Below are positions 44,755-52,128 of a stretch of DNA of 52,941 nt, piece after piece. Both the position numbers and the translations under genes were made by a program. A model generated the notes under the pieces. That model saw only the letters and a list, made by a program, of their open reading frames with translations. It was not told the DNA's origin and did no database searches. The first letter of the stretch is position 1; every line of letters starts with the position of its first letter. Origin of the DNA: Lachnospiraceae bacterium (lineage in GTDB: Bacteria; Bacillota; Clostridia; Lachnospirales; Lachnospiraceae); the NCBI GenBank assembly GCA_028692975.1, contig JAQUWF010000009.1, positions 1 to 52,941 on the forward strand, written 5' to 3'.

Positions 44755-45810
44755 TCACTTTCCCCAATTCATTAATTCAATGCGCAGACAGTCCAGCAGC
44801 TGATCTTCGGGTACCTTCTTTACAATCTCGCCTTTTTTGATCAAAAGACCTTCGCCCTTGCCTCCTGCTACGCCTATGTCTGCTTCCTTCGCCTCACCCG
44901 GTCCGTTTACCACGCAGCCCATGACAGCCACCTTGATATCCAGTGGGAATTCCTGCACCAGATTTTCCACCTTGTTTGCCAGTCCGATCAGGTCTATCTG
45001 TGTCCTGCCGCAGGTCGGACAGGATACTACTTCGATGCCGCCCTTGCGCAAACCCAGTGTTTTTAAAATACGTTTTGCCGACTTGATTTCTTCCACGGGA
45101 TCACCGGTGAGGGATACACGGATTGTATCGCCAATACCCTGATATAGGATAATACCAAGACCTACAGCGGATTTGATATTGCCGGAAAATAAAGTCCCGG
45201 ACTCGGTAATACCCACATGAAGGGGATAATTAGTCTGCTTGGCAATGAGTTCATGGGCCTTTGCACACATCATCACGTCCGAAGACTTAATGCTGATGAC
45301 CAGATTATCATAGCCCAGCTCTTCGATGATCTTCACCTTATCCAGCGCGCTCTCCACGATACCCTCCGCGGTCACGCCGTTGTATTGCGCCACCAGTTCC
45401 TTCTCCAGCGAACCACTGTTTACGCCCACACGGATAGGGATATTCTTTTCTTTAGCCATATCCACCACTGCCTTGATACGGTCCATACTGCCAATGTTGC
45501 CCGGGTTGATACGGATCTTGTCCGCGCCGTTTTCCATGGCCGCCAGCGCCAGTTTGTAGTCAAAATGAATATCTGCCACCAGCGGAATATGGATCTGCTT
45601 TTTGATCTCGCCCAGAGCCCTCGCCGCTTCCATAGTCGGCACTGCGCAGCGGATAATCTCGCATCCCGCTGCCTCCAGCTCCAGTATCTGTGCCACCGTA
45701 GCCGCCACGTCCTCCGTCTTTGTATTGGTCATGGACTGGATCAGCACAGGATTGCCCCCGCCAATGACTTTATCTCCTATATGAATAACTTTCGTATGAT
45801 CTCGATACAT
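44755..45810 (-). CDS. ispG: 4-hydroxy-3-methylbut-2-enyl diphosphate synthase (GcpE)
   Basis: 351 aa from ATG 45810, preceded by GGAGGTATTATC; the open frame extends to 45831 without support. It converts MEcPP to HMBPP in the MEP isoprenoid pathway with a 4Fe-4S cluster. TIM-barrel part PVLIQSMTNTKTEDV and DIHFDYKLA; C-terminal Fe-S domain with SCPTCGR and GCVVNGPGEAKEAD holding the three cluster Cys. Upstream gene of polC, 4 bp apart, so both are cotranscribed from a promoter beyond the MITE. Confidence 0.98.
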   Translation of the reverse strand: MYRDHTKVIHIGDKVIGGGNPVLIQSMTNTKTEDVAATVAQILELEAAGCEIIRCAVPTMEAARALGEIKKQIHIPLVADIHFDYKLALAAMENGADKIRINPGNIGSMDRIKAVVDMAKEKNIPIRVGVNSGSLEKELVAQYNGVTAEGIVESALDKVKIIEELGYDNLVISIKSSDVMMCAKAHELIAKQTNYPLHVGITESGTLFSGNIKSAVGLGIILYQGIGDTIRVSLTGDPVEEIKSAKRILKTLGLRKGGIEVVSCPTCGRTQIDLIGLANKVENLVQEFPLDIKVAVMGCVVNGPGEAKEADIGVAGGKGEGLLIKKGEIVKKVPEDQLLDCLRIELMNWGK

Positions 45811-45830
45811 GATAATACCTCCAATTTGCA

Positions 45831-45978
45831 AAATTAGGGTAACTATTCAGTACCTGACCAGTTACATGCCGAAATTCATTCCAAATCTGCTTCGCAGATG
45901 GAATTTCGACACTCCTGAATCATTTTCTTACGGTCAGCGCAGTAAATGCGCAGACCTACTGAATAGTTACAAATTAGG
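45831..45978. mobile_element. 132-bp MITE with 14-bp terminal inverted repeats and 8-bp target duplication
   Basis: GTAACTATTCAGTA (45839-45852) is exactly inverted as TACTGAATAGTTAC (45957-45970). The element is flanked directly on both sides by AAATTAGG (45831-45838 and 45971-45978), a perfect 8-bp target-site duplication. Inside are a stem CGAAATTC...GAATTTCG around ATCTGC-TTC-GCAGAT, and GGTC-A-GCGCA-GTAAA-TGCGC-A-GACC. No ORF, so it would have been moved by a transposase elsewhere. The fragment at 5243 shares its left end. Confidence 0.88.
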
Positions 45979-45994
45979 AATCAATATATTTTCC

Positions 45995-46023
45995 AGTATA
46001 GCACATTCCGGTAAAATCTTAAA
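45995..46023 (-). promoter_or_regulatory. Probable promoter of ispG-polC
   Basis: Minus strand TTTAAG (46023-46018), 17 bp, TATACT (46000-45995), within TGTGCTATACTGG that also marks the SEC-C gene promoter. The transcript would run through the MITE. Confidence 0.55.
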
Positions 46024-46137
46024 TGAGGAAATCTCCATATCTTGCTTTCAAAATATTCCTCACATATTTCTGAGCCACATTGGGATACTATTTATACAAT
46101 TCTTTTGAAACTATCACAAAACGGAGGTGCAAATCAA

Positions 46138-46572
46138 ATGGCAAATAACGATACCATAAACTTACTGAAAGAATGTGATTCCGGCACGAAGATGGCTGTT
46201 TCATCCATCGATGAGATCCTGGAGCAGGTGCAGAATCGGGAAATGATTCAGTTGCTGTCAGAGAATAAAAAGCAGCATGAAACCATTGGGAATGAGCTGC
46301 ACGGCATGCTTCTGGCATCAGGCTCGGAAGAAAAGGATCCCACACCCATGGCAAAGGGCATGTCCTGGATCAAGACAAATTTCAAAATGAACATGGATAA
46401 CAGCGACGCAACGATCGCAGACCTGATCACCGACGGCTGCGACATGGGCATCAAATCCCTGCGCCGTTATCTGAACCAATACGCTGCCGCCACAGACGAA
46501 TCCAAAGATATGTGCCATAACATCATCCTTTTGGAAGAACATCTGCGAAAAGAATTACAGGCGTACCTCTAA
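46138..46572 (+). CDS. Small helical protein, ferritin-like/DUF2383-type
   Basis: 144 aa from ATG 46138, preceded by CGGAGGTGCAAATCAA; the frame is open upstream to 46042 but unsupported. It is predicted to be four amphipathic helices (NDTINLLKECDSGTKMAVSSIDEIL; EMIQLLSENKKQHETIGNELHGML; NSDATIADLITDGCDMGIKSLRRYL; ESKDMCHNIILLEEHLRKEL). The pattern with H-x3-E and E-x2-L is reminiscent of ferritin-like DUF2383 proteins, but iron ligands are not clearly complete. Function unknown. A hairpin CAGGCGT...ACGCCTG (46558-46582) spans its stop codon, without T-run. Confidence 0.8.
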   Translation: MANNDTINLLKECDSGTKMAVSSIDEILEQVQNREMIQLLSENKKQHETIGNELHGMLLASGSEEKDPTPMAKGMSWIKTNFKMNMDNSDATIADLITDGCDMGIKSLRRYLNQYAAATDESKDMCHNIILLEEHLRKELQAYL

Positions 46573-46631
46573 GGCACGCCTGCTTCGCTCCTGTCTGCTT
46601 CAACCTGAACTCCCTCTGTTTTCCTATATCT

Positions 46632-49589
46632 TTATGCCAGTCCCTTCTTCTCTAAGAAATTCATCAGAAGCGGTCTGTCTTCCTGTATGCGTTTAGCACG
46701 GTACTGGAATTCTACAATGGTCAATCCTGTGAATACAACGATTATGCCAATCATGACCAGAACCGAAGGCAGGATGCTTTCACCTCCGCATATAGTACTG
46801 CGGAATGCATCTACGGTATAGGTAAATGGAACCCACTTATGAATCGCAGATACAAAGGACGGTGATAACTGCACCGGATAGGTTCCTGCGGAACCCGCCA
46901 GCTGAACAACCATAAATACCAGCATCAAAAAGCTTCCGACTTTTCCCAGTGAACTGTTAAAGAAGTACATCATGGAGGTAAATGCCATGGATGCCAGGCA
47001 GGCAAATACAATCGTCTTGCCCATCTCCACCGGGGTAAATCCATCAAAAACATGTAATAATACAATCAGCAGGACACCCTGTAAGACAGCCAGTGGATAA
47101 AGGATCGATGCTTTGCTCGCCCACCAGGATAATCCGGATTTTAATTTTCCTTGATATTTGGTCAGCGGATACATGAGGCAGAATGCCAGGCATCCAACCC
47201 AGAGGCCCACGGACATCATATATGGAGCCATGGCATGCCCATTATTTTCTACTGTTGTGACCTTTGTTTCCTTATCTTCCACCGGAGCAGCAAACATATC
47301 AATGTTGTTATCCGATGCCTTGGTATCTTTGACCTGCTCTGCCCCATCTTTCAGGCTGCCGGTCAAGGTATCGGAACCATCAGAAAGTTTGGTCAGGCCA
47401 CTGCCCAGTTCCAAGGATCCGTCATATAACTGTGCGGAACCATCCTGAATCTGTCCGGCACCATCTGCCAGCTGGGAAGAACCACTGTTTAGTGTGGTAT
47501 TGTTTGCAACCAGCTTGTCTGTTCCATCCACTAAGGATTTCGTTCCTGCATTTAACTGGGATATTCCGTCTGCCAACGGTCCAGAACCATCCGCAAGCTG
47601 CTGTGTTCCATCTTTCAGTTTTCCACTGTTTCTGTTCAGACTTTCCACACCTGCGGTATAGGCAGCAATCCCAGCGTCCAGCGTCTTCCCCCCGCCTGCA
47701 ACACCCGCCGCACCTTTTAACAGAGCATCATTATTGGCCGTCAATGCATCAAATCCTTTGTTTAATTGTGTGATGCCTGCTGCCGCGGCCGGGAATGATG
47801 CGGTTGCACCTTTTAAAGTATTTAAGGAGCCAGCCGCGGTATTCAAACCACCAACTACCTGCTGTGCACCTTTATTCACATCCGTTGATCCCATATACAG
47901 CTTGTGAACTGCATCGTAAATCCCCTGAAAATTCCCATTTACACCCTGGGCACTTTGACCTATCTGCGTCAGTTCTGTCGAAAGATCTGTAAAAATCTGT
48001 TTTAATTCCATCAGCGAAGCCTGCACACCAGTCATATCCGGGGCAGCACCTGCCGCTTCTACCTCCACGCTGGAAGACACCATATCGCTGTTGGTATCCG
48101 CACTTAGTTCGTCCACCGCAGCAATACTACCGCCTGCACCTTCCAGTGAATTTGCAATTTCATATAATGCGCTTGCATCTACCTTACCATTTTCATCTGC
48201 AGCATCTGCCATGGCTCGAATCTGATTCCCTGCATCTCCCATGGTTGATGCACTTGCCGTAAGCTGATTATTTGCCGCATTAATCTGTGCGTTGGCATCC
48301 GCTATGGTTGCGGTTCTTGCCGCATCAGACCCGGATGTATCAACAGAAACCGTAGACGTACCACCTGTCATTCCCTGCAGACTCCCAGCAAGCTGCGTGC
48401 ATATCTCTGCTGCTCTGGAAACATTCTGCCCTGCAGCCTGAAGATTCGTTGCTATGGCAGGATCCGGATTCTCTACCGCAGTTTTTAATTGGTTATCTAG
48501 TGCCGCCAATCCATCCTTTAACTGTTTCGTACCTGCTGTTAATTGCCCAGAGGTGGCCGAACCGGCAGAAACAGCATCGCTTAACTGACTGATGCCGCCG
48601 GACACCTGATCCAGTGCTTCCAGACCGCTTAATTTTGCGGCACCATCCGCAAGCTGCTGTGCTCCATTTACATAGGATGAAACACCTGTATTCAATGTAG
48701 CAGCACCGGAAGCCAAGGCATCCGATCCTTCTGTCAATGCAGCAGAATTGTCATGCAGTTTTGTCACTCCGTCTGTGTACTCCCTGACACCGCTATTCAA
48801 TGTATTGATGCCATTCACCAGCGTTGGGACTTTTTCCGCCAGTTGGGATACACCTCCGTCAAGCTGGCTGGCACCAGAAGCAACCTGTGCCACGCCGTCT
48901 GTGTACGCTGCAAGACCTTCTGTCAGTGTCTCCGCGCCGTCTTGAAAAGTCAGTGTGCTGTCCGCCAGCGTTTTTAAATTATCCGAAATTGTTTTATTTC
49001 CATTGGATGCAGTGGTTAAACCGTCCTCGATCTCGCCGGAGCCGTCTGCTGCCTTCTGCATTCCATCACCCACCGATGCGATCTGGTCAAATACAGTCTG
49101 GGTGTAAGTCTTGGTAACTTCCTCCGTAATGCTGGATTTGATCTTGGAGAGCGCTGTCTCGCTGAGTTTCGAAGCAATATAGTTTGTTCCCGGATTTGTT
49201 GCATATTCTAATTTCATTTTCTGTGGATTGGGATCCATCAGTGTGGCTGCATTCGCGGAAAAATTCTCCGGGATTGTAATTGCCATATAGTAAGTACCGT
49301 TTTTCAGCCCCTGGGATGCCACATCTGCATCCACAAAATTAAAGGAAAGCGAATCGTTCTCTTTGAGATTGTCGATCAATTCGTCTCCTACCTGCAGCGT
49401 GCTGTCGTTGTACTTCACACTCTTATCTTCGTTTACCACTGCAACCGGCAGATTGTCCACATTCCCGTATGGGTCCCACATAGATGCCAGGAATAATCCG
49501 GCATAGATGGCAGGTATGGCTGCGATTACAATGACAACCAAGAGCAGAATCTTATTGTGAAGCAGGCTTTTCCATTCTTCTTTTAACAT
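46632..49589 (-). CDS. YhgE/Pip family membrane protein
   Basis: 985 aa. N-terminal KSLLHNKILLLVVIVIAAIPAIYAGLFLASMWDPYGNVDNLPVA is split here only in description; it starts with a membrane helix at about residues 14-36 and the WDPYG-x-LPVAVVNED hallmark of YhgE/Pip. A central region of about 600 residues has repeated short units with leucines and glycines every 7-11 residues (for example LNSGVREYTDG, LASGAATLNTG, QLADGAGQIQDG), likely long extracellular helices. The last 200 residues hold five to six membrane helices like ABC-2 permeases. Pip is a phage receptor in Lactococcus; others accompany secretion systems. A divergent TetR gene probably controls it. Confidence 0.94.
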   Translation of the reverse strand: MLKEEWKSLLHNKILLLVVIVIAAIPAIYAGLFLASMWDPYGNVDNLPVAVVNEDKSVKYNDSTLQVGDELIDNLKENDSLSFNFVDADVASQGLKNGTYYMAITIPENFSANAATLMDPNPQKMKLEYATNPGTNYIASKLSETALSKIKSSITEEVTKTYTQTVFDQIASVGDGMQKAADGSGEIEDGLTTASNGNKTISDNLKTLADSTLTFQDGAETLTEGLAAYTDGVAQVASGASQLDGGVSQLAEKVPTLVNGINTLNSGVREYTDGVTKLHDNSAALTEGSDALASGAATLNTGVSSYVNGAQQLADGAAKLSGLEALDQVSGGISQLSDAVSAGSATSGQLTAGTKQLKDGLAALDNQLKTAVENPDPAIATNLQAAGQNVSRAAEICTQLAGSLQGMTGGTSTVSVDTSGSDAARTATIADANAQINAANNQLTASASTMGDAGNQIRAMADAADENGKVDASALYEIANSLEGAGGSIAAVDELSADTNSDMVSSSVEVEAAGAAPDMTGVQASLMELKQIFTDLSTELTQIGQSAQGVNGNFQGIYDAVHKLYMGSTDVNKGAQQVVGGLNTAAGSLNTLKGATASFPAAAAGITQLNKGFDALTANNDALLKGAAGVAGGGKTLDAGIAAYTAGVESLNRNSGKLKDGTQQLADGSGPLADGISQLNAGTKSLVDGTDKLVANNTTLNSGSSQLADGAGQIQDGSAQLYDGSLELGSGLTKLSDGSDTLTGSLKDGAEQVKDTKASDNNIDMFAAPVEDKETKVTTVENNGHAMAPYMMSVGLWVGCLAFCLMYPLTKYQGKLKSGLSWWASKASILYPLAVLQGVLLIVLLHVFDGFTPVEMGKTIVFACLASMAFTSMMYFFNSSLGKVGSFLMLVFMVVQLAGSAGTYPVQLSPSFVSAIHKWVPFTYTVDAFRSTICGGESILPSVLVMIGIIVVFTGLTIVEFQYRAKRIQEDRPLLMNFLEKKGLA

Positions 49590-49650
49590 TCTGTCACTTC
49601 CTTATCCTAGTGTGTTGAAGCGTTTCGCTATCATGAAAATGCATTGTCTG

Positions 49651-49679
49651 AGTTACTGGGCACGGAGTGAACAGTAACT
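49651..49679. repeat. Palindrome AGTTACTG...CAGTAACT in the yhgE upstream region
   Basis: AGTTACTG (49651-49658) and CAGTAACT (49672-49679) form a perfect 8-bp dyad with a 13-nt centre. It may be a small intergenic palindrome (the arms recall the GTAACT ends of the MITE) or an operator. It lies in the yhgE leader. Confidence 0.6.
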
Positions 49680-49737
49680 TGTCTGATAATCCTGTATTCT
49701 ATTACTAGACATCCTGTTGCTTTTCTTGATGGCATGA

Positions 49738-49766
49738 ATTATACTAAACAGGAAAAAAAGTTTCAA
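49738..49766 (-). promoter_or_regulatory. Promoter of the yhgE-like gene
   Basis: Minus strand TTGAAA (49766-49761), 17 bp, perfect TATAAT (49743-49738). Confidence 0.8.
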
Positions 49767-49784
49767 CCATTAATAATAGTTCTT

Positions 49785-49803
49785 ATGTCTGATACTGGAC
49801 ATT
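49785..49803. promoter_or_regulatory. Candidate TetR operator dyad
   Basis: ATGTCTGATACTGGACAT is an imperfect dyad close to the yhgE -35 box. TGTCTGA also recurs at 49645 and 49680 in this 311-bp divergent gap, which otherwise is AT-rich. That it binds the adjacent TetR protein is inference. Confidence 0.4.
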
Positions 49804-49900
49804 TTCTATTTACTTGTCTATTATCAATCAAAAATGATAGAAATTATCCATAGCAGATAACTTCTATCACATTTACAAGATGAAGAAATGAGGGATGAAC

Positions 49901-50497
49901 ATGGCACAAAAAACAGATCGAAGAATTCGAAAAACAAGAGCACAGCTGAGGAGCGGCCTCGCCAAACTCATGCAGAAAAAAAGTGTTCGTGAAATCACCG
50001 TAAAGGAACTGGTGGACGAGGTAGATATCAACCGCTCCACCTTTTATCTGCATTATTCAGATATTTACCAGATGCTGGAATCCATCGAAGCCGAACTGGA
50101 GGCAGAGGTTATCGAAACCATTCAGAATCATCCACTGGAACCGGTCTGTAAAGATACCTCCTCTTTTGTGGAACAGTTCTTTATTTTTCTCGAGAAAAAT
50201 CAGGACATCTGCTGCGCACTCCTGGGTCCCCATGGTGACATGGCTTTTGTCACGAATATAGAAAGAATCATTGCGGAAAACATGATGAGCAAGGACATTT
50301 CCCTCTCCGACAAGAACATTCTGGACATCGCATATGCTTCTTCTTTCTGCCTCAGTGGATGCGTCGGCCTGATTCAGACCTGGCTCAACGGTGCACTCAA
50401 AGAGTCTCCCCAGCACATGGCGAAATTGACCCATTCCCTGATCACGCATACGACCCATGACTTTGTTATGCGTGCCGCTGTTATCATGAAACAATAA
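49901..50497 (+). CDS. TetR family transcriptional regulator
   Basis: 198 aa from ATG 49901, 6 nt after GAGGG; the ATG at 49895 abuts the ribosome site. Helix-turn-helix in the first 60 residues (RIRKTRAQLRSGLAKLMQKKS; ITVKELVDEVDINRSTFYLHYSDIYQML), followed by a ligand-binding domain of the TetR_C_8 kind (SFCLSGCVGLIQTWLNGALK). Divergent from the yhgE-like gene, 311 bp apart, and hence its likely local repressor. The inducer is unknown. Confidence 0.94.
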   Translation: MAQKTDRRIRKTRAQLRSGLAKLMQKKSVREITVKELVDEVDINRSTFYLHYSDIYQMLESIEAELEAEVIETIQNHPLEPVCKDTSSFVEQFFIFLEKNQDICCALLGPHGDMAFVTNIERIIAENMMSKDISLSDKNILDIAYASSFCLSGCVGLIQTWLNGALKESPQHMAKLTHSLITHTTHDFVMRAAVIMKQ

Positions 50498-50502
50498 GTT
50501 TA

Positions 50503-50562
50503 TTATTTTTCTAATTTTTGTTTCATATCAAGATAATATTCCATATAGCACTTTCTGTACAT
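50503..50562 (-). CDS. Tiny ORF (19 codons), possibly second half of a frameshifted small protein
   Basis: MYRKCYMEYYLDMKQKLEK, starting at ATG 50562 that overlaps the stop of the preceding tiny ORF (TAATG). It has no ribosome site of its own. It could be translated by coupling, or join the upstream ORF by a shift at the A-run near 50568. It may also be non-coding. Confidence 0.35.
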   Translation of the reverse strand: MYRKCYMEYYLDMKQKLEK

Positions 50563-50630
50563 TACGTTTTTTCCAGTTTGATCCATGTTTTCAGATTGGT
50601 CATCAAACCCTGAATGATCCATTTTGGCAT
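50562..50630 (-). CDS. Tiny ORF (22 codons) with strong ribosome site after the PHP gene
   Basis: MPKWIIQGLMTNLKTWIKLE plus two residues. The ATG is preceded by AAGGAGGG and 4 nt, directly after the PHP phosphatase stop codon (10-bp gap). The strong ribosome site is the main evidence. The peptide is basic and amphipathic with two Trp. A one-base change in the following A-run would fuse it with the next ORF into a 42-aa protein. Confidence 0.5.
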   Translation of the reverse strand: MPKWIIQGLMTNLKTWIKLEKT

Positions 50631-50640
50631 AATTCCCTCC

Positions 50641-51480
50641 TTATAACTGATGAAAGACAGGCTGCATGTTTTCATATGTGCAAATGGAAGTAAATCCCAT
50701 CTCTTTTACTTCTTCCAGTGTTTCTTTGATATGGGCGGCCAGATGCTCCGGATTGTGGGTGTCACTGCCTATGGTAAGGATAGTTCCCCCCAGTTCCCGG
50801 TAAAGTTTCAGAATATCCCTGGATGGAGTCAGGTCGGAAAGCCCATAACGGTGGCTGGAGGTATTGACCTCGATGCCTTTGCCGTCCCCTATAACCTGCT
50901 GCAGGATCTCCGTGACAACATCCCGAACCTTCTCAAAAGGATATATACCAGCCGGATCGTAGCGGGTAATCATATCCAGATGCCCCAGCACACTGTAATC
51001 TTTATACCGACGGATAACCTGCAGGATTTCTTCGTAATATTTCCGGTTGTATTCCTCCTGGGTCTTACCTTTCTGAAAATCCTGTGACCAGAATTCTTTG
51101 TCATCTACCTGATGGCAGGACATAATAATAAAATCAAAAGGATAGGTCGCAAAGAGTTTCCGGTACTGTGGAATGGTGTGCACCTGCATACCAAACTCCA
51201 TGCCCTCCCGGATGATGATTTTTCCATCATATTTTTTCTGCATCCGGCTGATTTCCTCATGGTATGCCTGATATTTCACATTCATAACAGGCAGATTTTT
51301 CTTCTCTTCCGGGTGGTAACTGTCGGACTGATCTGCCCAGTCGTCCTTGATCCCATAGTCCACATGGTCTGTAAAGCAAATCTGGTCAAGCCCCATGGCT
51401 ATGGCATCTTTGACCAATTCCTCCATGGGATAATCCGAATCATCGCTGTAATACGTGTGTAAATGATAATCTGTATACAT
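50641..51480 (-). CDS. PHP-domain histidinol-phosphatase, HisJ/HisK family
   Basis: 279 aa, ATG after AGGAGAGCGGCTT. MYTDYHLHTYYSDDSDYPMEE has the HxH motif and the Asp of the HisJ class; further ligands are FTDHVDYG, IREGMEFG (Glu), IMSCHQVD, LGHLDMITR and IGSDTHNPEH. HisJ hydrolyses histidinol phosphate in histidine synthesis. No his genes are in the window, so it may act on another phosphoester. First gene of a small cluster with two tiny ORFs downstream and, 15 bp upstream, the acetyltransferase gene, so all are probably cotranscribed. Confidence 0.93.
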   Translation of the reverse strand: MYTDYHLHTYYSDDSDYPMEELVKDAIAMGLDQICFTDHVDYGIKDDWADQSDSYHPEEKKNLPVMNVKYQAYHEEISRMQKKYDGKIIIREGMEFGMQVHTIPQYRKLFATYPFDFIIMSCHQVDDKEFWSQDFQKGKTQEEYNRKYYEEILQVIRRYKDYSVLGHLDMITRYDPAGIYPFEKVRDVVTEILQQVIGDGKGIEVNTSSHRYGLSDLTPSRDILKLYRELGGTILTIGSDTHNPEHLAAHIKETLEEVKEMGFTSICTYENMQPVFHQL

Positions 51481-51495
51481 AAGCCGCTCTCCTGT

Positions 51496-52113
51496 TTAAA
51501 TATTTTTTAATTCCAGACTGATTTTTCTGTCTTTGAAATAATACTCTGCATCATGTTCATTGATCTCCCGCAGTACATGGCAGGGATTCCCCACAGCCAC
51601 CACATTGGAGGGCAGGTCTTTTGTGACCACACTTCCTGCGCCGATGACCACATTGTCCCCTATGGTAATGCCAGGTACAATGATGACCCCCGCTCCGATC
51701 CAGCAGTTTTTCCCGATACGGACCGGAGCATTGTACTGATAGCCCTGGGCCCGCAGTTTTGGAAGAAGGGGATGCCCCGCTGCAGCCACGACCACATTTG
51801 GACCGAACATAGTATAATCTCCCACATAAATATGCGTGTCATCCACCAGCGTCAGATTGAAATTCGCATAAATCCCTTTCCCGAAATGAACGTGATGACC
51901 GCCGAAATTAGAATGAAAAGGCGGCTCAATATAGCAGTCCTCTCCCAATTCTGCAAACATTTCCTTCAAGAGTGCCGCGCGTTTCGCACCCTCCGTGGGC
52001 CGCGTCTGATTAAAATCATACAGCCGATCCAGATAACCATTCTGCTCTCTCATCAATTCCTCATCACCTGGCAAATATAATTCCCCGCTATGCATTTTTT
52101 CTTTTACTGTCAT
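51496..52113 (-). CDS. Sugar O-acetyltransferase (Maa/LacA, left-handed beta helix)
   Basis: 205 aa, ATG after AAAGGAGGATATAGAC. N-terminal MacA-like domain (KEKMHSGELYLPGDEELMREQ), then hexapeptide repeats (VRIGKNCWIGAGVIIVPG; TIGDNVVIGAGSVVTKD). The catalytic His is in AAAGHPL. Family members acetylate maltose, glucose or galactosides with acetyl-CoA, perhaps to export excess sugar. It lies 15 bp downstream of the MATE gene. Confidence 0.95.
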   Translation of the reverse strand: MTVKEKMHSGELYLPGDEELMREQNGYLDRLYDFNQTRPTEGAKRAALLKEMFAELGEDCYIEPPFHSNFGGHHVHFGKGIYANFNLTLVDDTHIYVGDYTMFGPNVVVAAAGHPLLPKLRAQGYQYNAPVRIGKNCWIGAGVIIVPGITIGDNVVIGAGSVVTKDLPSNVVAVGNPCHVLREINEHDAEYYFKDRKISLELKNI

Positions 52114-52128
52114 GTCTATATCCTCCTT

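Larger units (their letters stand above)
45811..46137. other. Intergenic region with MITE and ispG promoter
   Basis: Holds the 132-bp element 45839-45970 and, further from ispG, a probable promoter (45995-46023, minus). No gene is supported. I found no clear promoter for the plus-strand gene at 46138. Confidence 0.7.

Noticed and set aside
46558-46582. Hairpin CAGGCGT/ACGCCTG over the stop codon of the helical protein gene as a terminator
   Set aside because: No T-run on the plus strand, only a short weak one on minus. I mention it in the gene entry but do not list it as terminator.
46632-49589. Prophage or phage-defence island around the Pip protein
   Set aside because: Pip-type proteins are host membrane proteins. 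No integrase, structural phage genes or attachment sites are seen nearby.
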